A DNA stretch of 52,023 nt from Eubacterium sp. Its GTDB lineage: Bacteria > Bacillota > Clostridia > Acetivibrionales > DSM-1351. The notes below the pieces were generated by a model that was not told the DNA's origin, made no database searches, and was given only the letters and a program-made list of their open reading frames with translations. Below are positions 36,398 through 44,355 of the stretch, piece after piece. The stretch spans positions 1 through 52,023 of the forward strand of contig JAQSXC010000008.1 in assembly GCA_029266335.1 (NCBI GenBank), read 5' to 3'. Position 1 is the first letter of the stretch; every line of letters starts with the position of its first letter. Position numbers and translations under genes: made by a program.

Positions 36398-38269
36398 CTA
36401 CTTAATAGTCTTTCCAGTCAGCTTTTGTATCAATTTTACAGATGCATAATAAACTTCCGGATATTTCAGAACCTTCCTGTTCTCCAGCTTTTTCTGAAGT
36501 GTCTCATCAATCAAACCCTGCTTGCAGGCCTCGGAATAAAAATCTCCTTTAATACCGGTTTCACCTGTCAGCTCAAGCACAATCCGTCCAAAGAGTTCTT
36601 TTGTAAGAGGTTCATCCTTCAAATATTTTCTTATACTAACGTCAAAGTTATAATTATAGGCCTCCTCCGATACTCTCGGCACTCCGTTCAATACTATAAA
36701 GGCCAGATCCTGGCTCTTTGCTTCCTTATCGTATTTATAGTCATTTGTAATACCGCCGCTTAACAAACCCAGATTTATAAGCTTCTCAGCATAAGTATAA
36801 CTCCAGTTTCCGGTAATGCTGGTCATGTCCTCTTTTATATCTGACATGTAAATACCCATTTTCCTGAGTATCTTTTCAATTTCCTGCTGAATATCCAGAT
36901 TATGATCATCAACAAGCATGGGAACAGCCATATCCTTTGATATGCTGTATGCAGAGATAATGCCTGTGGCAAGGCCGGTACCCGCTATACTTGAGTTGGA
37001 ACTTGCAGCAGTTTGAACAAGTGAGGATGCAGAAATCTTATCTCCGGTCATCAATACATTGTCCAAGCCTTCCGGAATTATTGAGTTAAGCGGTATGTAG
37101 AAAGTCTTCGGATTACATAGGACATATCTGTTGCCGTCATCCATGGTAAAAGTTACAGGCCTTGAAGCCGAACTTATTCTGTCGGTGAATCTTTTACCTG
37201 TGAGAACATCACTAAGGGTCAAGTGATATCTCCCGTCAAAATGATAGGGAGATGACATAATAAATTCATTTGCCACCGTCATTCCAGTGGAATTTTTAAA
37301 TTCCTCAAGGTTAAGCTTGATAAAACCGTAAAGATCTTCACATTCCTTTTTTGCCTTGGCATAGGCATCATTTATAGACTTTTCATCAGTCAGATCTACA
37401 TTGCGGACATTAACCGCTTCTATTACTACACTTGAATTTCCCTGCTCGGAGATATTAATGCCTGTCAGAAATATATTGTTGTCAGCAGGCTTATAGCTTC
37501 TGGCAAGCAAACTAACCATTGTACCCTGCTTTTCAAGCATTTCCTGTACCTTGGCGATATCAACACCGGTTATCAGAAAATTCAGTTTAACAGGCGGATA
37601 CAGGCCTTTCAGACCTATGTCTTCATAACCTGTAGAAAAACCTACTTTACATTGTTGTAAAAGCTGACCTTCAGGGGTGGAATCAATATATCTTTTAGCA
37701 ATGATTTTCCGTTCCTGCTGACCGGTTTTTACCTGTATTCCTTCAATTTTGCTCTGTTGAAAATCCACTCCCAAGACTTTGGCGTCATATATAACAGTTA
37801 AGTTTTTATATTCAGAGAGCAATTCGTTCATTTCATTTATGTAATTATCCAGATTTGAGCCTTTCCCCGATTTATATCTGATTTCCTTAAAGAAATCAGA
37901 GCTGACACTGTTGCCGGTAGGAGTAAAATCTTCAGACCAATTGATATTGAGAGTGCTTTTTATTTTTTGGTCAATACCCGAGGATGGGAATAGAAGAACA
38001 GTTCTTGCACCCACCTTTGCTGCTCCGAGTGCACTGCTGACAGCATCAAGGCCATCGCCGACCACAGCTACATCATAGCTGTTTTCACCGGCAGCTGCTC
38101 CCAGATTCTCAAAGGTATAATCCTCTCCGGCATCAAAATAATAATCTTTTTTCAACATTGGCTTAACTACAAAAAAGAACAGTATGGTTACAATCACTAA
38201 AATCAAGGCCAGTCTTATCAGTATATCTATTCTTTTCTGTCGAGTATCCTTCTGATTTTGTTTTTTCAT
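36398..38269 (-). CDS. Membrane-anchored FAD-dependent oxidoreductase-like protein
   Basis: The 623-residue protein has a basic N-terminus, one membrane helix (about 16-36), then an FAD_oxidored-type Rossmann start YDVAVVGDGLDAV (about 65-77). In this motif the usual third glycine is Ala. The matching C-terminal FAD motif is GLDNVLMTGDKISAS followed by GTGLATGIISAYSI. By the positive-inside rule the body faces outward, unusual for this fold. The last ~120 residues contain an SLH-like repeat (SYTYAEKLINLGLLSGG, then a DYKYDKEAKSQDLAFIVL stretch), suggesting cell-wall contact. Substrate and catalytic competence are unknown. The ATG at 38269 is preferred (AAAGGA ten bases upstream); an ATG at 38278 almost touches that site. 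A MITE-like element lies about 60 bases upstream. Confidence 0.75.
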   Translation of the reverse strand: MKKQNQKDTRQKRIDILIRLALILVIVTILFFFVVKPMLKKDYYFDAGEDYTFENLGAAAGENSYDVAVVGDGLDAVSSALGAAKVGARTVLLFPSSGIDQKIKSTLNINWSEDFTPTGNSVSSDFFKEIRYKSGKGSNLDNYINEMNELLSEYKNLTVIYDAKVLGVDFQQSKIEGIQVKTGQQERKIIAKRYIDSTPEGQLLQQCKVGFSTGYEDIGLKGLYPPVKLNFLITGVDIAKVQEMLEKQGTMVSLLARSYKPADNNIFLTGINISEQGNSSVVIEAVNVRNVDLTDEKSINDAYAKAKKECEDLYGFIKLNLEEFKNSTGMTVANEFIMSSPYHFDGRYHLTLSDVLTGKRFTDRISSASRPVTFTMDDGNRYVLCNPKTFYIPLNSIIPEGLDNVLMTGDKISASSLVQTAASSNSSIAGTGLATGIISAYSISKDMAVPMLVDDHNLDIQQEIEKILRKMGIYMSDIKEDMTSITGNWSYTYAEKLINLGLLSGGITNDYKYDKEAKSQDLAFIVLNGVPRVSEEAYNYNFDVSIRKYLKDEPLTKELFGRIVLELTGETGIKGDFYSEACKQGLIDETLQKKLENRKVLKYPEVYYASVKLIQKLTGKTIK

Positions 38270-38325
38270 CCAAATCATATCCTTTTAATTTTATTGAACA
38301 ACCGACAATCAGATAAAACAGCATG

Positions 38326-38484
38326 AGAGCCTGTTTAATGTCTCATCTCACTCTTCATTTGGGTGGATTGTGCGCCATGCTGCGTTAAATTTTTTGCAAT
38401 AAACAAATTATTACTGCGAAAATTTGCCTTGCCTGGCACAAAATCTAACTAAAATGAAGCACAAGCAGACATTTAACAGGCTCT
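38326..38484. mobile_element. MITE-like palindromic element
   Basis: The 159-bp element has terminal inverted repeats of 18 bases with one mismatch (38326-38343 with 38467-38484, starting AGAGCCTG). Further complementary segments run inward (CTTCATTT with AAATGAAG, an A/T hairpin centred near 38404), so nearly the whole element can fold back on itself. It codes for nothing. No clear target-site duplication was seen. It resembles short non-autonomous palindromic elements scattered in clostridial genomes. Confidence 0.7.
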
Positions 38485-38487
38485 AAA

Positions 38488-38524
38488 AAAGAAGCTTAAT
38501 ATAATATCGTCATTAAGCTTCTTT
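38488..38524 (-). terminator. Terminator of the exported-protein gene
   Basis: A 13-bp stem (38488-38500 with 38512-38524) is followed on the minus strand by a T run. It directly abuts the palindromic element. Confidence 0.85.
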
Positions 38525-38546
38525 CTATTAATACAAGGAAATAATT

Positions 38547-39107
38547 CTATTTTATCGTATATATGCCTTTAACCATAACATATGCTTCTTTTGTTGCTTT
38601 TATTCCTCTTCCGTCTCCGTTTGGAACCAGTAGCAACTGGTTGTCAGGAATAACTTCTCCGTTCTTTAAATCCTTGCCCGATATGAGATTTGATACTCCT
38701 CCGGTCGCAGTCTTTTCTATGTACGCAGTCGCCCCGTTTTTAGTTCTGAGGATTATTTCGGTACTGCTGTCTCCCAATAATATTTTACCGGCAGGAAGCT
38801 TTACTATTTTAAATATTATACTTTCCTTAAGTGCAGCCAGTTCTTTCTCTGTATCGCTGAGTTTCTTCTCCAACGCTGTCTGGGAGGCGGGAGCTGTAAT
38901 CTGTTTCTTTAAATCGTCAGCCGAACTTTGTATTAAATTTTTGAGCTCTGTTTCCAAAGCATCTATGTAAGTTTTGTCGTAAATAACCTGCCCGCTTACA
39001 GTTTCAGCTCTTACTACAGGAGCCAGTTTCAGCAAAGCAAATCCACACACAAAGGCAGCCAAGATTAACAGATGTTTCTTTTTAAACTTATTCTTAAGTT
39101 CTTTCAT
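38547..39107 (-). CDS. Exported coiled-coil protein, conserved in clostridia
   Basis: The 186-residue protein begins with a basic stretch and a hydrophobic signal segment with a likely signal-peptidase site after VVRA (residue 34). A coiled-coil region of about 60 residues follows (LETELKNLIQSSADDLKKQ, LEKKLSDTEKELAALKES). A compact beta domain comes last (ILLGDSSTEIILRTKNG, then NLISGKDLKNGEVIPDNQLL and GDGRGIKATKEAYVMVKG). I do not know a function; it is probably cell-surface associated. The ATG at 39107 follows GAGGTGA by seven bases, so the frame extension to 39131 is rejected. It lies 48 bases below the ndoA toxin gene and may be co-transcribed with it. Confidence 0.8.
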   Translation of the reverse strand: MKELKNKFKKKHLLILAAFVCGFALLKLAPVVRAETVSGQVIYDKTYIDALETELKNLIQSSADDLKKQITAPASQTALEKKLSDTEKELAALKESIIFKIVKLPAGKILLGDSSTEIILRTKNGATAYIEKTATGGVSNLISGKDLKNGEVIPDNQLLLVPNGDGRGIKATKEAYVMVKGIYTIK

Positions 39108-39155
39108 ACAGCATTCACCTCTTGCTTTCAATTACTTTATCAGCTTAAATATATA

Positions 39156-39506
39156 TTATAACTCAGAAAGCCCAAAACTGACTTCAAGAGCATTATTTAC
39201 CTTATCCATAAGTTCTTCATCCAGATGTCCGATTTTTTCTCTCAAGCGTTTTTTATCAATTGTTCTTATCTGTTCAAGCAGAATAACCGAATCTTTTGCA
39301 AGACCGTATTCCAAAGCACCTATCTCAATATGAGTAGGCAGCTTTGCCTTATTTATCTGAGAAGTAATTGCTGCTGCAATTACAGTAGGACTATATTTAT
39401 TCCCGATGTCATTCTGAACTATCAGAACAGGTCTGACACCACCTTGTTCCGAGCCAATAACCGGGCTCAGATCTGCATAATATATGTCTCCTCTTTTTAT
39501 TACCAC
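39156..39506 (-). CDS. ndoA: NdoA/MazF-family endoribonuclease toxin
   Basis: The 116-residue toxin cleaves mRNA at short specific sites when free of its antitoxin. It closely follows the Bacillus NdoA (EndoA) pattern: [22 protein letters not shown] at the N-terminus, catalytic Arg25 (VRPVLIV) and Thr48 (AAAITSQ), and [11 protein letters not shown]. The start is a GTG at 39506, four bases after GGAGG, overlapping the antitoxin gene by seven bases. Its place directly behind alr and the antitoxin gene matches the standard Firmicutes arrangement, suggesting a stable chromosomal system. Confidence 0.95.
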   Translation of the reverse strand: MVIKRGDIYYADLSPVIGSEQGGVRPVLIVQNDIGNKYSPTVIAAAITSQINKAKLPTHIEIGALEYGLAKDSVILLEQIRTIDKKRLREKIGHLDEELMDKVNNALEVSFGLSEL

Positions 39507-39784
39507 GTTTCCTCCATCTCCCCAAGCCTCTCCTCATATCTGCTCTGCTGATCATTATCAGCTCCAAGGCACCCCTCAGCAAGCCTCAGATTTATTTCAG
39601 CCATCTCTTCGTAGCCTTTTCTCATGTTCTCCCTCAATTCAACCTTATGTTTTTCCCTTATATAAAGACTCATTGCTTCCCTGACAAGCATACTTCTGTT
39701 TGTTTTTTCATTCGATACCAAGGTATCCATTTCTTCAAGTAAGTTGTCCGGTACGCTAATTAATATCTTTTTATATTGAGCCAA
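39500..39784 (-). CDS. ndoAI: Ribbon-helix-helix antitoxin of NdoA
   Basis: The 94-residue protein has an N-terminal ribbon-helix-helix DNA-binding region ([38 protein letters not shown]) and an acidic helical C-terminus ([18 protein letters not shown]) that should wrap the toxin, as in the Bacillus antitoxin. It probably binds its own promoter. The TTG at 39784 is chosen because GGGGG lies eight bases upstream; a GTG at 39799 has no ribosome site. Its stop overlaps the toxin start, coupling translation. Confidence 0.92.
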   Translation of the reverse strand: MAQYKKILISVPDNLLEEMDTLVSNEKTNRSMLVREAMSLYIREKHKVELRENMRKGYEEMAEINLRLAEGCLGADNDQQSRYEERLGEMEETW

Positions 39785-39804
39785 CTTATTTACCCCCACT
39801 CTTT

Positions 39805-39921
39805 AGGAACGCAAAAGCATAAACTGATAATAAATCGTTCCTTAATAAGCTTTTCTATATATATTTCTACCTTAATTCCAAAAAAATCAAATTTTTAAGC
39901 ATGGCAAGCATAGCTATGCTT
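39805..39921. promoter_or_regulatory. Palindromes in the alr-antitoxin spacer
   Basis: A 16-base perfect palindrome AAGCATAGCTATGCTT (39906-39921) and a separated dyad AGGAACG / CGTTCCT (39805-39811 and 39836-39842) lie upstream of the antitoxin gene. Either may be the operator of the ribbon-helix-helix protein. No convincing promoter hexamers were seen. Confidence 0.4.
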
Positions 39922-40002
39922 ATCACACGTATAGAAATATTATAATACCCCACCAAATATCCGGTCAAATTAAGTTTATGTTACTGCAAACTCGAAACCC
40001 AG

Positions 40003-41172
40003 TTAAATCAAGTAGTTCAGGATTTTCGAAATCTTTCCATCTTTGATAAAAGCTCTTGGTATTCTTTTTCCAACTATACAGACAAACTCATAGTTTATCA
40101 TACCGATTAACTGTGCAACATCCTCTGCAGTTATTACATTGTCTCCCTGGGCTCCCACAAGAACAACCTCGTCACCTACTTCTACAGTGGAATTCAGATC
40201 GGTTACATCTACCATACACTGGTCCATGCAAACTCTTCCAACCACTGGAGCGTATTCTCCGTGAATAATTACTTTCCCCTTGTTGCTTAACATACGCATA
40301 TATCCGTCGGCATAGCCTATTGGAATTGTTGCAATACGTGATGTCCTGGCAGTTGTAAATATTCTTCCGTAGCTTATTGATGTGTCTTTTTCAATTTCCT
40401 TAACAAGAATTACATTTGCTTTTAAAGTCATTGCCGATTTTAAATGGATTTTAGTCTTATCGACCTCTTCAGAAGGGTACATTCCATATTGGATAATACC
40501 CGGGCGAACCATATCGAGATGCATATCTGGATATTCTATAATTCCTGCGCTGTTTGCGCAATGCTTTACTGGGATATGTATTCCGATTCTCTGAAGCTCA
40601 TAGCAAATACTCATAAAACGTTCAAACTGCAATAAAGTAAATTCCCTGTTTTTTTCATCGGCTGTAGCGAAATGAGTGAACAACCCTTCGATTATTATGT
40701 TGGGCAGACGGCTTATTTCCACTACATTCTTTACTGCACTGTAACCCGGCAAAAATCCGATTCTTGACATTCCTGTATCAATTTTAATGTGAATTTTTAC
40801 CTTTTTCCCCTGTTTAACTGCTTCATCAGAAAGTGCCTTTGCCAGTTCGTGGCTGAATACCGACTGCGTTACATCATTTTCAATAATTTCATTCACTCTT
40901 ATAGGATCGGTATATCCTAAAACAAGTATAGGAACGCCAAACCCGTTCTTTCTGAGCTGTATAGCCTCATCCAGCATAGAAACTGCCAGTCTGGACACAC
41001 CATTTTCAAGTAGTGTTCTTGCCACCTCCATTACTCCATGTCCGTATGCATCTGCCTTGACCACTCCCATGATCTCGGCATTCTTGTTTGTAATTCTCCT
41101 GATCTCACGAATATTATGAGCAATATTGTCAAGATTTATCTCGGCCCATGCCCTGTTTAGTTTATATTCCAT
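40003..41172 (-). CDS. alr: Alanine racemase
   Basis: The 389-residue pyridoxal-phosphate enzyme converts L-alanine to D-alanine for peptidoglycan. The cofactor lysine is Lys39 in VVKADAYGHG. The opposite catalytic tyrosine lies in the SYGRIFTTARTSRIATIPIGYADGY region, and the C-terminal beta domain has GRVCMDQCMVDVT. The length is typical. AGGGGGC lies upstream of the ATG, with an additional AAGAGA closer in. It precedes the ndoAI-ndoA pair, as in Bacillus, and has a long (about 200-base) leader with a nested hairpin. Confidence 0.96.
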   Translation of the reverse strand: MEYKLNRAWAEINLDNIAHNIREIRRITNKNAEIMGVVKADAYGHGVMEVARTLLENGVSRLAVSMLDEAIQLRKNGFGVPILVLGYTDPIRVNEIIENDVTQSVFSHELAKALSDEAVKQGKKVKIHIKIDTGMSRIGFLPGYSAVKNVVEISRLPNIIIEGLFTHFATADEKNREFTLLQFERFMSICYELQRIGIHIPVKHCANSAGIIEYPDMHLDMVRPGIIQYGMYPSEEVDKTKIHLKSAMTLKANVILVKEIEKDTSISYGRIFTTARTSRIATIPIGYADGYMRMLSNKGKVIIHGEYAPVVGRVCMDQCMVDVTDLNSTVEVGDEVVLVGAQGDNVITAEDVAQLIGMINYEFVCIVGKRIPRAFIKDGKISKILNYLI

Positions 41173-41217
41173 TTTCTCTTTAGCCCCCTAAAACAACCCA
41201 ATGCAACTTCTGGTATG

Positions 41218-41266
41218 ATTAAATGTCAATTTCTCCCGTTAAAAATACGGGGCTCAAGCATTTAAT
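41218..41266. other. Nested hairpin in the alr leader
   Basis: An outer 8-bp stem (41218-41225 with 41259-41266) and an inner 5-bp GC stem (41235-41239 with 41247-41251) form a symmetrical structure about 45 bases before alr. It could affect translation or be a weak terminator. Confidence 0.45.
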
Positions 41267-41333
41267 TTTGCCTTCATCGACTCTTCTGCATCGCTCAAAG
41301 TTGAATAAACTTTACTTTATAACTTCTTTCTCT

Positions 41334-41361
41334 AGTATAACCAAATAATGTTTAGTGAAAA
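41334..41361 (-). promoter_or_regulatory. Candidate alr promoter
   Basis: On the minus strand TTTTCA (41361-41356), a 16-base spacer and TATACT (41339-41334) lie about 160 bases above alr. The remainder of the 359-base spacer 41173-41531 holds the nested hairpin and element B; no gene is visible. Confidence 0.45.
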
Positions 41362-41387
41362 CATTTTCTAATAAAAATACTAACATT

Positions 41388-41462
41388 ATAACGCGCAATT
41401 TCAATAAAAATTTTTTCGACTGTTAAAAAATTTTCTTGCCTTATACGCGTTTCAACCAGGCA
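41388..41462. repeat. Intergenic element, copy B (downstream of nnr)
   Basis: This is the second copy of the 75-base element at 17831-17905, in the same orientation. It starts 70 bases after the nnr stop and ends, on the minus strand, in GCGTTATAAT. Next to it, a different hairpin (CCTGA / TCAGG near 41470-41486, flanked by AGGTG / CACCT) replaces the pseudoknot seen near copy A. Confidence 0.6.
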
Positions 41463-41531
41463 AAGGTGTCCTGACGGATATCAGGTTCACCTGCTGCTTT
41501 GTTATATTGGCATGTGTTCAAATCCCTATAA

Positions 41532-43130
41532 TTAATAATATGGCTTTTTGGGCGTTATGCCACTGAAATCCGTAATCAGATTCATAACTTTTTTGATGGC
41601 ATATGGTATGTTATCAACAATATCCGATGCTGTGAGACCATACTCCCCTTTTTCACAGGCTGCCAGATCTCCCGCCATTCCATGCAGATACACGCCAGCC
41701 ACAGCGGCCTCAAAACCGTTAGTACTCTGCCCTACAAGCGATGCAATAATTCCTGCCAGTGAGTCCCCGCTGCCTGCTGTGGCCATACCGGGATTGCCCG
41801 TGGGGTTGATGAATGCTGACCCGTCCCGGTCAGCTATAATTGTTCCTGCCCCCTTTAGTACAACTGTTACTCCCCACAATCGGGAATATTTACGTGCTAC
41901 CTCCAGTCTGTTCTCCTGGATATAATTTATCTCCAGCCCTGTCAATCTGGACATTTCTCCCGGATGAGGAGTGATAACCACCTCGTTTTTAAATTTACCG
42001 AAAATACTCGTGTCGGCTGACAGGGCGTTAAGTGCATCAGCATCCAAAACAACCGGCAAGTCAGTCTGGTCCGCAATATTATTGACTAAATAATATATGC
42101 TCCGGCTTGACGAAAGTCCCGGTCCCACCACTGCCACATGGCATTTCTTCATTATATTGATAATAGTTTCCGCACTGTCCGGGCTGACAATGCCGTCCTG
42201 TTCCTCAAGCCCTGTGCAGACTGCTTCGGGAACAACTGATTGGTATATATTCATAAGGCTCTTTGGAGCGGCTATATAAACCAGACCTGAGCCGGTTCTC
42301 AGAGCAGCCCGGGAGGTAAGACAGCCAGAACCTGCCATTCCCTGAGAACCGGTTACTACAGCTACTTTTCCGCAGCTGCCCTTGTTAAATCCGGCCCCTC
42401 TTTTAGGAATAATTTTATTAATTAAACCCGGCTCTGTAAGAAAGGTGTCTGCTTTGATACTATCCACTGCTTCGGCAGGCATACCGATGCCTTCTACTGC
42501 CAGCTGTCCGGTGTATTCTGCACCGGGATACACAAGCTGACCTATTTTGGGAAGTTCAAATGTAACTGTTTTGTCAGCTCTGATACAGTCACCCGGAACT
42601 TTTCCGGTGGCCGATTCAATACCTGAAGCAATATCAATTGAAAGAATGTATTTGGAATAATTATTTATAGATTGGATCACATCTGCAATATAGCCCTTAA
42701 CCTGACCTCTGAAGCCTGTTCCAAAAATCCCGTCAATGACAAGCTCACTCTTGCAGATTTCATTTTTTAATTCTGTTATAGGGCTGGTTTCATTAAAGAA
42801 TCCGATATGTGCTCCCAGTTTCTCTGTTATGACAAAGTTAAGAAGAGCATCGCCTGACAAAAATACCTTGTCAAACAAACATACCAGCTGTACCTCATAG
42901 CCCTTGACAATAAGGTGTCTTGCAACTGCAAAGGCATCTCCGGCATTGTTCCCCTTGCCGGACACAATTAAAACATTATTTTGTAATTCAGGCTTTTCTT
43001 TAAAATACGAATCAACATGCTTTACTATTTGCAAAGCCGCATTTTCCATCAGTACAATGCCCGGAATGCAAAGTTTCTCTATGGAGTACTTATCAATCTC
43101 GCCCATTTGAGCGCCAGTAACAGCTTTCAC
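41532..43130 (-). CDS. nnr: Bifunctional NAD(P)HX epimerase / ADP-dependent NAD(P)HX dehydratase
   Basis: The 532-residue cytoplasmic repair enzyme restores hydrated NADH and NADPH. The N-terminal YjeF_N epimerase domain (about 1-215) shows VLIVSGKGNNAGDAFAVARHL and VDGIFGTGFRG. The C-terminal ribokinase-like dehydratase (about 235-530) shows GSQGMAGSGCLTSRAALRTGSGLV, VVLDADALNAL, ITPHPGEMSRL and the catalytic region GNPGMATAGSGDSLAG. The start is the GTG at 43130, six bases after GCAGGAG; an ATG at 43151 lies before that site. It is upstream of alr but separated by 359 bases and the copy-B element. Confidence 0.94.
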   Translation of the reverse strand: MKAVTGAQMGEIDKYSIEKLCIPGIVLMENAALQIVKHVDSYFKEKPELQNNVLIVSGKGNNAGDAFAVARHLIVKGYEVQLVCLFDKVFLSGDALLNFVITEKLGAHIGFFNETSPITELKNEICKSELVIDGIFGTGFRGQVKGYIADVIQSINNYSKYILSIDIASGIESATGKVPGDCIRADKTVTFELPKIGQLVYPGAEYTGQLAVEGIGMPAEAVDSIKADTFLTEPGLINKIIPKRGAGFNKGSCGKVAVVTGSQGMAGSGCLTSRAALRTGSGLVYIAAPKSLMNIYQSVVPEAVCTGLEEQDGIVSPDSAETIINIMKKCHVAVVGPGLSSSRSIYYLVNNIADQTDLPVVLDADALNALSADTSIFGKFKNEVVITPHPGEMSRLTGLEINYIQENRLEVARKYSRLWGVTVVLKGAGTIIADRDGSAFINPTGNPGMATAGSGDSLAGIIASLVGQSTNGFEAAVAGVYLHGMAGDLAACEKGEYGLTASDIVDNIPYAIKKVMNLITDFSGITPKKPYY

Positions 43131-43356
43131 AAACATCTCCTGCTTTCCCATTTAAAATGCTCGGTAAATTATGTTTTTTCATAATTCCCTGCTGTCAATT
43201 AAAAGATTATTCACAAGGTCTTCCTTACAATCACTTGAGGACTGTGCTGTATCTATTATACCTCATATTTTGAGTTTATAGTAGACAGAAGTCAGGAGAC
43301 AGGAGTTGGAAACAATACAGCAGAAGATGCTCTTATCACCTGCCAAAGGTTAAATT

Positions 43357-43385
43357 ATCAGTGGAAGAATGATACCCCCACTGAT
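43357..43385 (-). terminator. Stem-loop after the coiled-coil gene
   Basis: An 8-bp stem (ATCAGTGG/CCACTGAT) with a 13-base loop lies 36 bases after the stop of the coiled-coil gene; the T-content after it is only moderate. The remaining sequence up to nnr (43131-43420) holds no gene. Confidence 0.5.
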
Positions 43386-43420
43386 GCAAATTATTTTCTC
43401 ACAGCTTAAAGAGGCAGCAT

Positions 43421-44050
43421 TCATTTCGACTGATAATATATTTCGTCCAGCTTCTGCAGCTGGTCTCCGCCCAACAGGTCATGAAAATATGAATATGTAT
43501 CAGTACTATCCTTTGCTAAAAACTCTCTCTCATCAATAAGCTTTTTTAGCTTCTCCTTTGTTTCAGCAATTTCATGGTCAAGCTCAGTTACCCTCTGCTG
43601 ATGTTCTCTTATGGAAAAGTACACAAGCTTCACTGCCAGCTCCAGGAGTTCCAGATTTGACTGTCTGATCTCCTTCGGTATATTTTGAAGTCTTTCTTCT
43701 ATTTCACCAAGTCTGTTATTTATACCTACAATCTGTTTTTCACATTCCTGCATCTCAGCTTGAGCTTCCTGGTTGTTATTTTCAAAGACCTCAGTAGTGA
43801 GCCGTATGATATTATCCATACATTCCTTCTTTTTAGCCGCAATCTCTTTTGACTCGGAAAGAATCCGGGACTGTTCTTTAAGAAGATCCTTTAATTTGTT
43901 TTCACACTCAATAATGCTTTCAGTCTTGACTATATTGTTAAAAAGAATGTTCCATCTCTCATCCAGTATAAGAAGTGAAATGTCATTCTTTATAAGAACC
44001 TTAAAATCAAATTGAGGCTCAGTTTTTTTCCTGTTAAATAACTTCCACAT
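43421..44050 (-). CDS. Coiled-coil protein of unknown function
   Basis: The 209-residue soluble protein is almost wholly helical. A short N-terminal part (KLFNRKKTEPQFDFKVLI, ISLLILDERWN) is followed by long heptad-patterned stretches between about residues 45 and 185 (KLKDLLKEQSRILSESKE, IEERLQNIPKEIRQSN, VTELDHEIAETKEKLKKLI). It has no cysteine clusters, signal peptide or membrane span. The family is not one I can name. The ATG at 44050 is directly preceded by GGAGGATAC, so the upstream frame to 44086 is rejected. It is divergent from the polysaccharide cluster and followed by a stem-loop. Confidence 0.8.
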   Translation of the reverse strand: MWKLFNRKKTEPQFDFKVLIKNDISLLILDERWNILFNNIVKTESIIECENKLKDLLKEQSRILSESKEIAAKKKECMDNIIRLTTEVFENNNQEAQAEMQECEKQIVGINNRLGEIEERLQNIPKEIRQSNLELLELAVKLVYFSIREHQQRVTELDHEIAETKEKLKKLIDEREFLAKDSTDTYSYFHDLLGGDQLQKLDEIYYQSK

Positions 44051-44253
44051 GTATCCTCCAAATCCAATAAAGTACCAGTCCAACAAAATACTGCTCTGAA
44101 TTAATTGGCAGCAGGCATTGTACCGGAATTTTCCGTTGCTATTATATTAACTGATAAATATATCGGTAAATATTGAATTTAATATAATCATAAAGTTTAG
44201 GATCAGTTAATTGGGATTTATTATTCTGCCATTCCTTAGTTTTACCCTGGAAC

Positions 44254-44282
44254 TTGTATTAACCCTGGCGCAAAGGTATAAT
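44254..44282 (+). promoter_or_regulatory. Promoter of the polysaccharide cluster
   Basis: TTGTAT (44254-44259), a 17-base spacer and TATAAT (44277-44282) lie about 75 bases before the pyruvyl transferase gene. The 305-base divergent spacer 44051-44355 also holds a TCGGTAAAT motif near 44168 like those before cooS, and no gene. Confidence 0.75.
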
Positions 44283-44355
44283 AAATTATTGGACGGCTTT
44301 TAATATTCTCTCCGTCAGAAAACCAAAGCGGTACCCGCCAAAGGAAAGGTTACGT

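Noticed and set aside
43275-43310. Tandem-repeat-like sequence (GACAGAAGTCAGGAGACAGG)
   Set aside because: Only one unit and a partial second are present, too little to call a repeat array.
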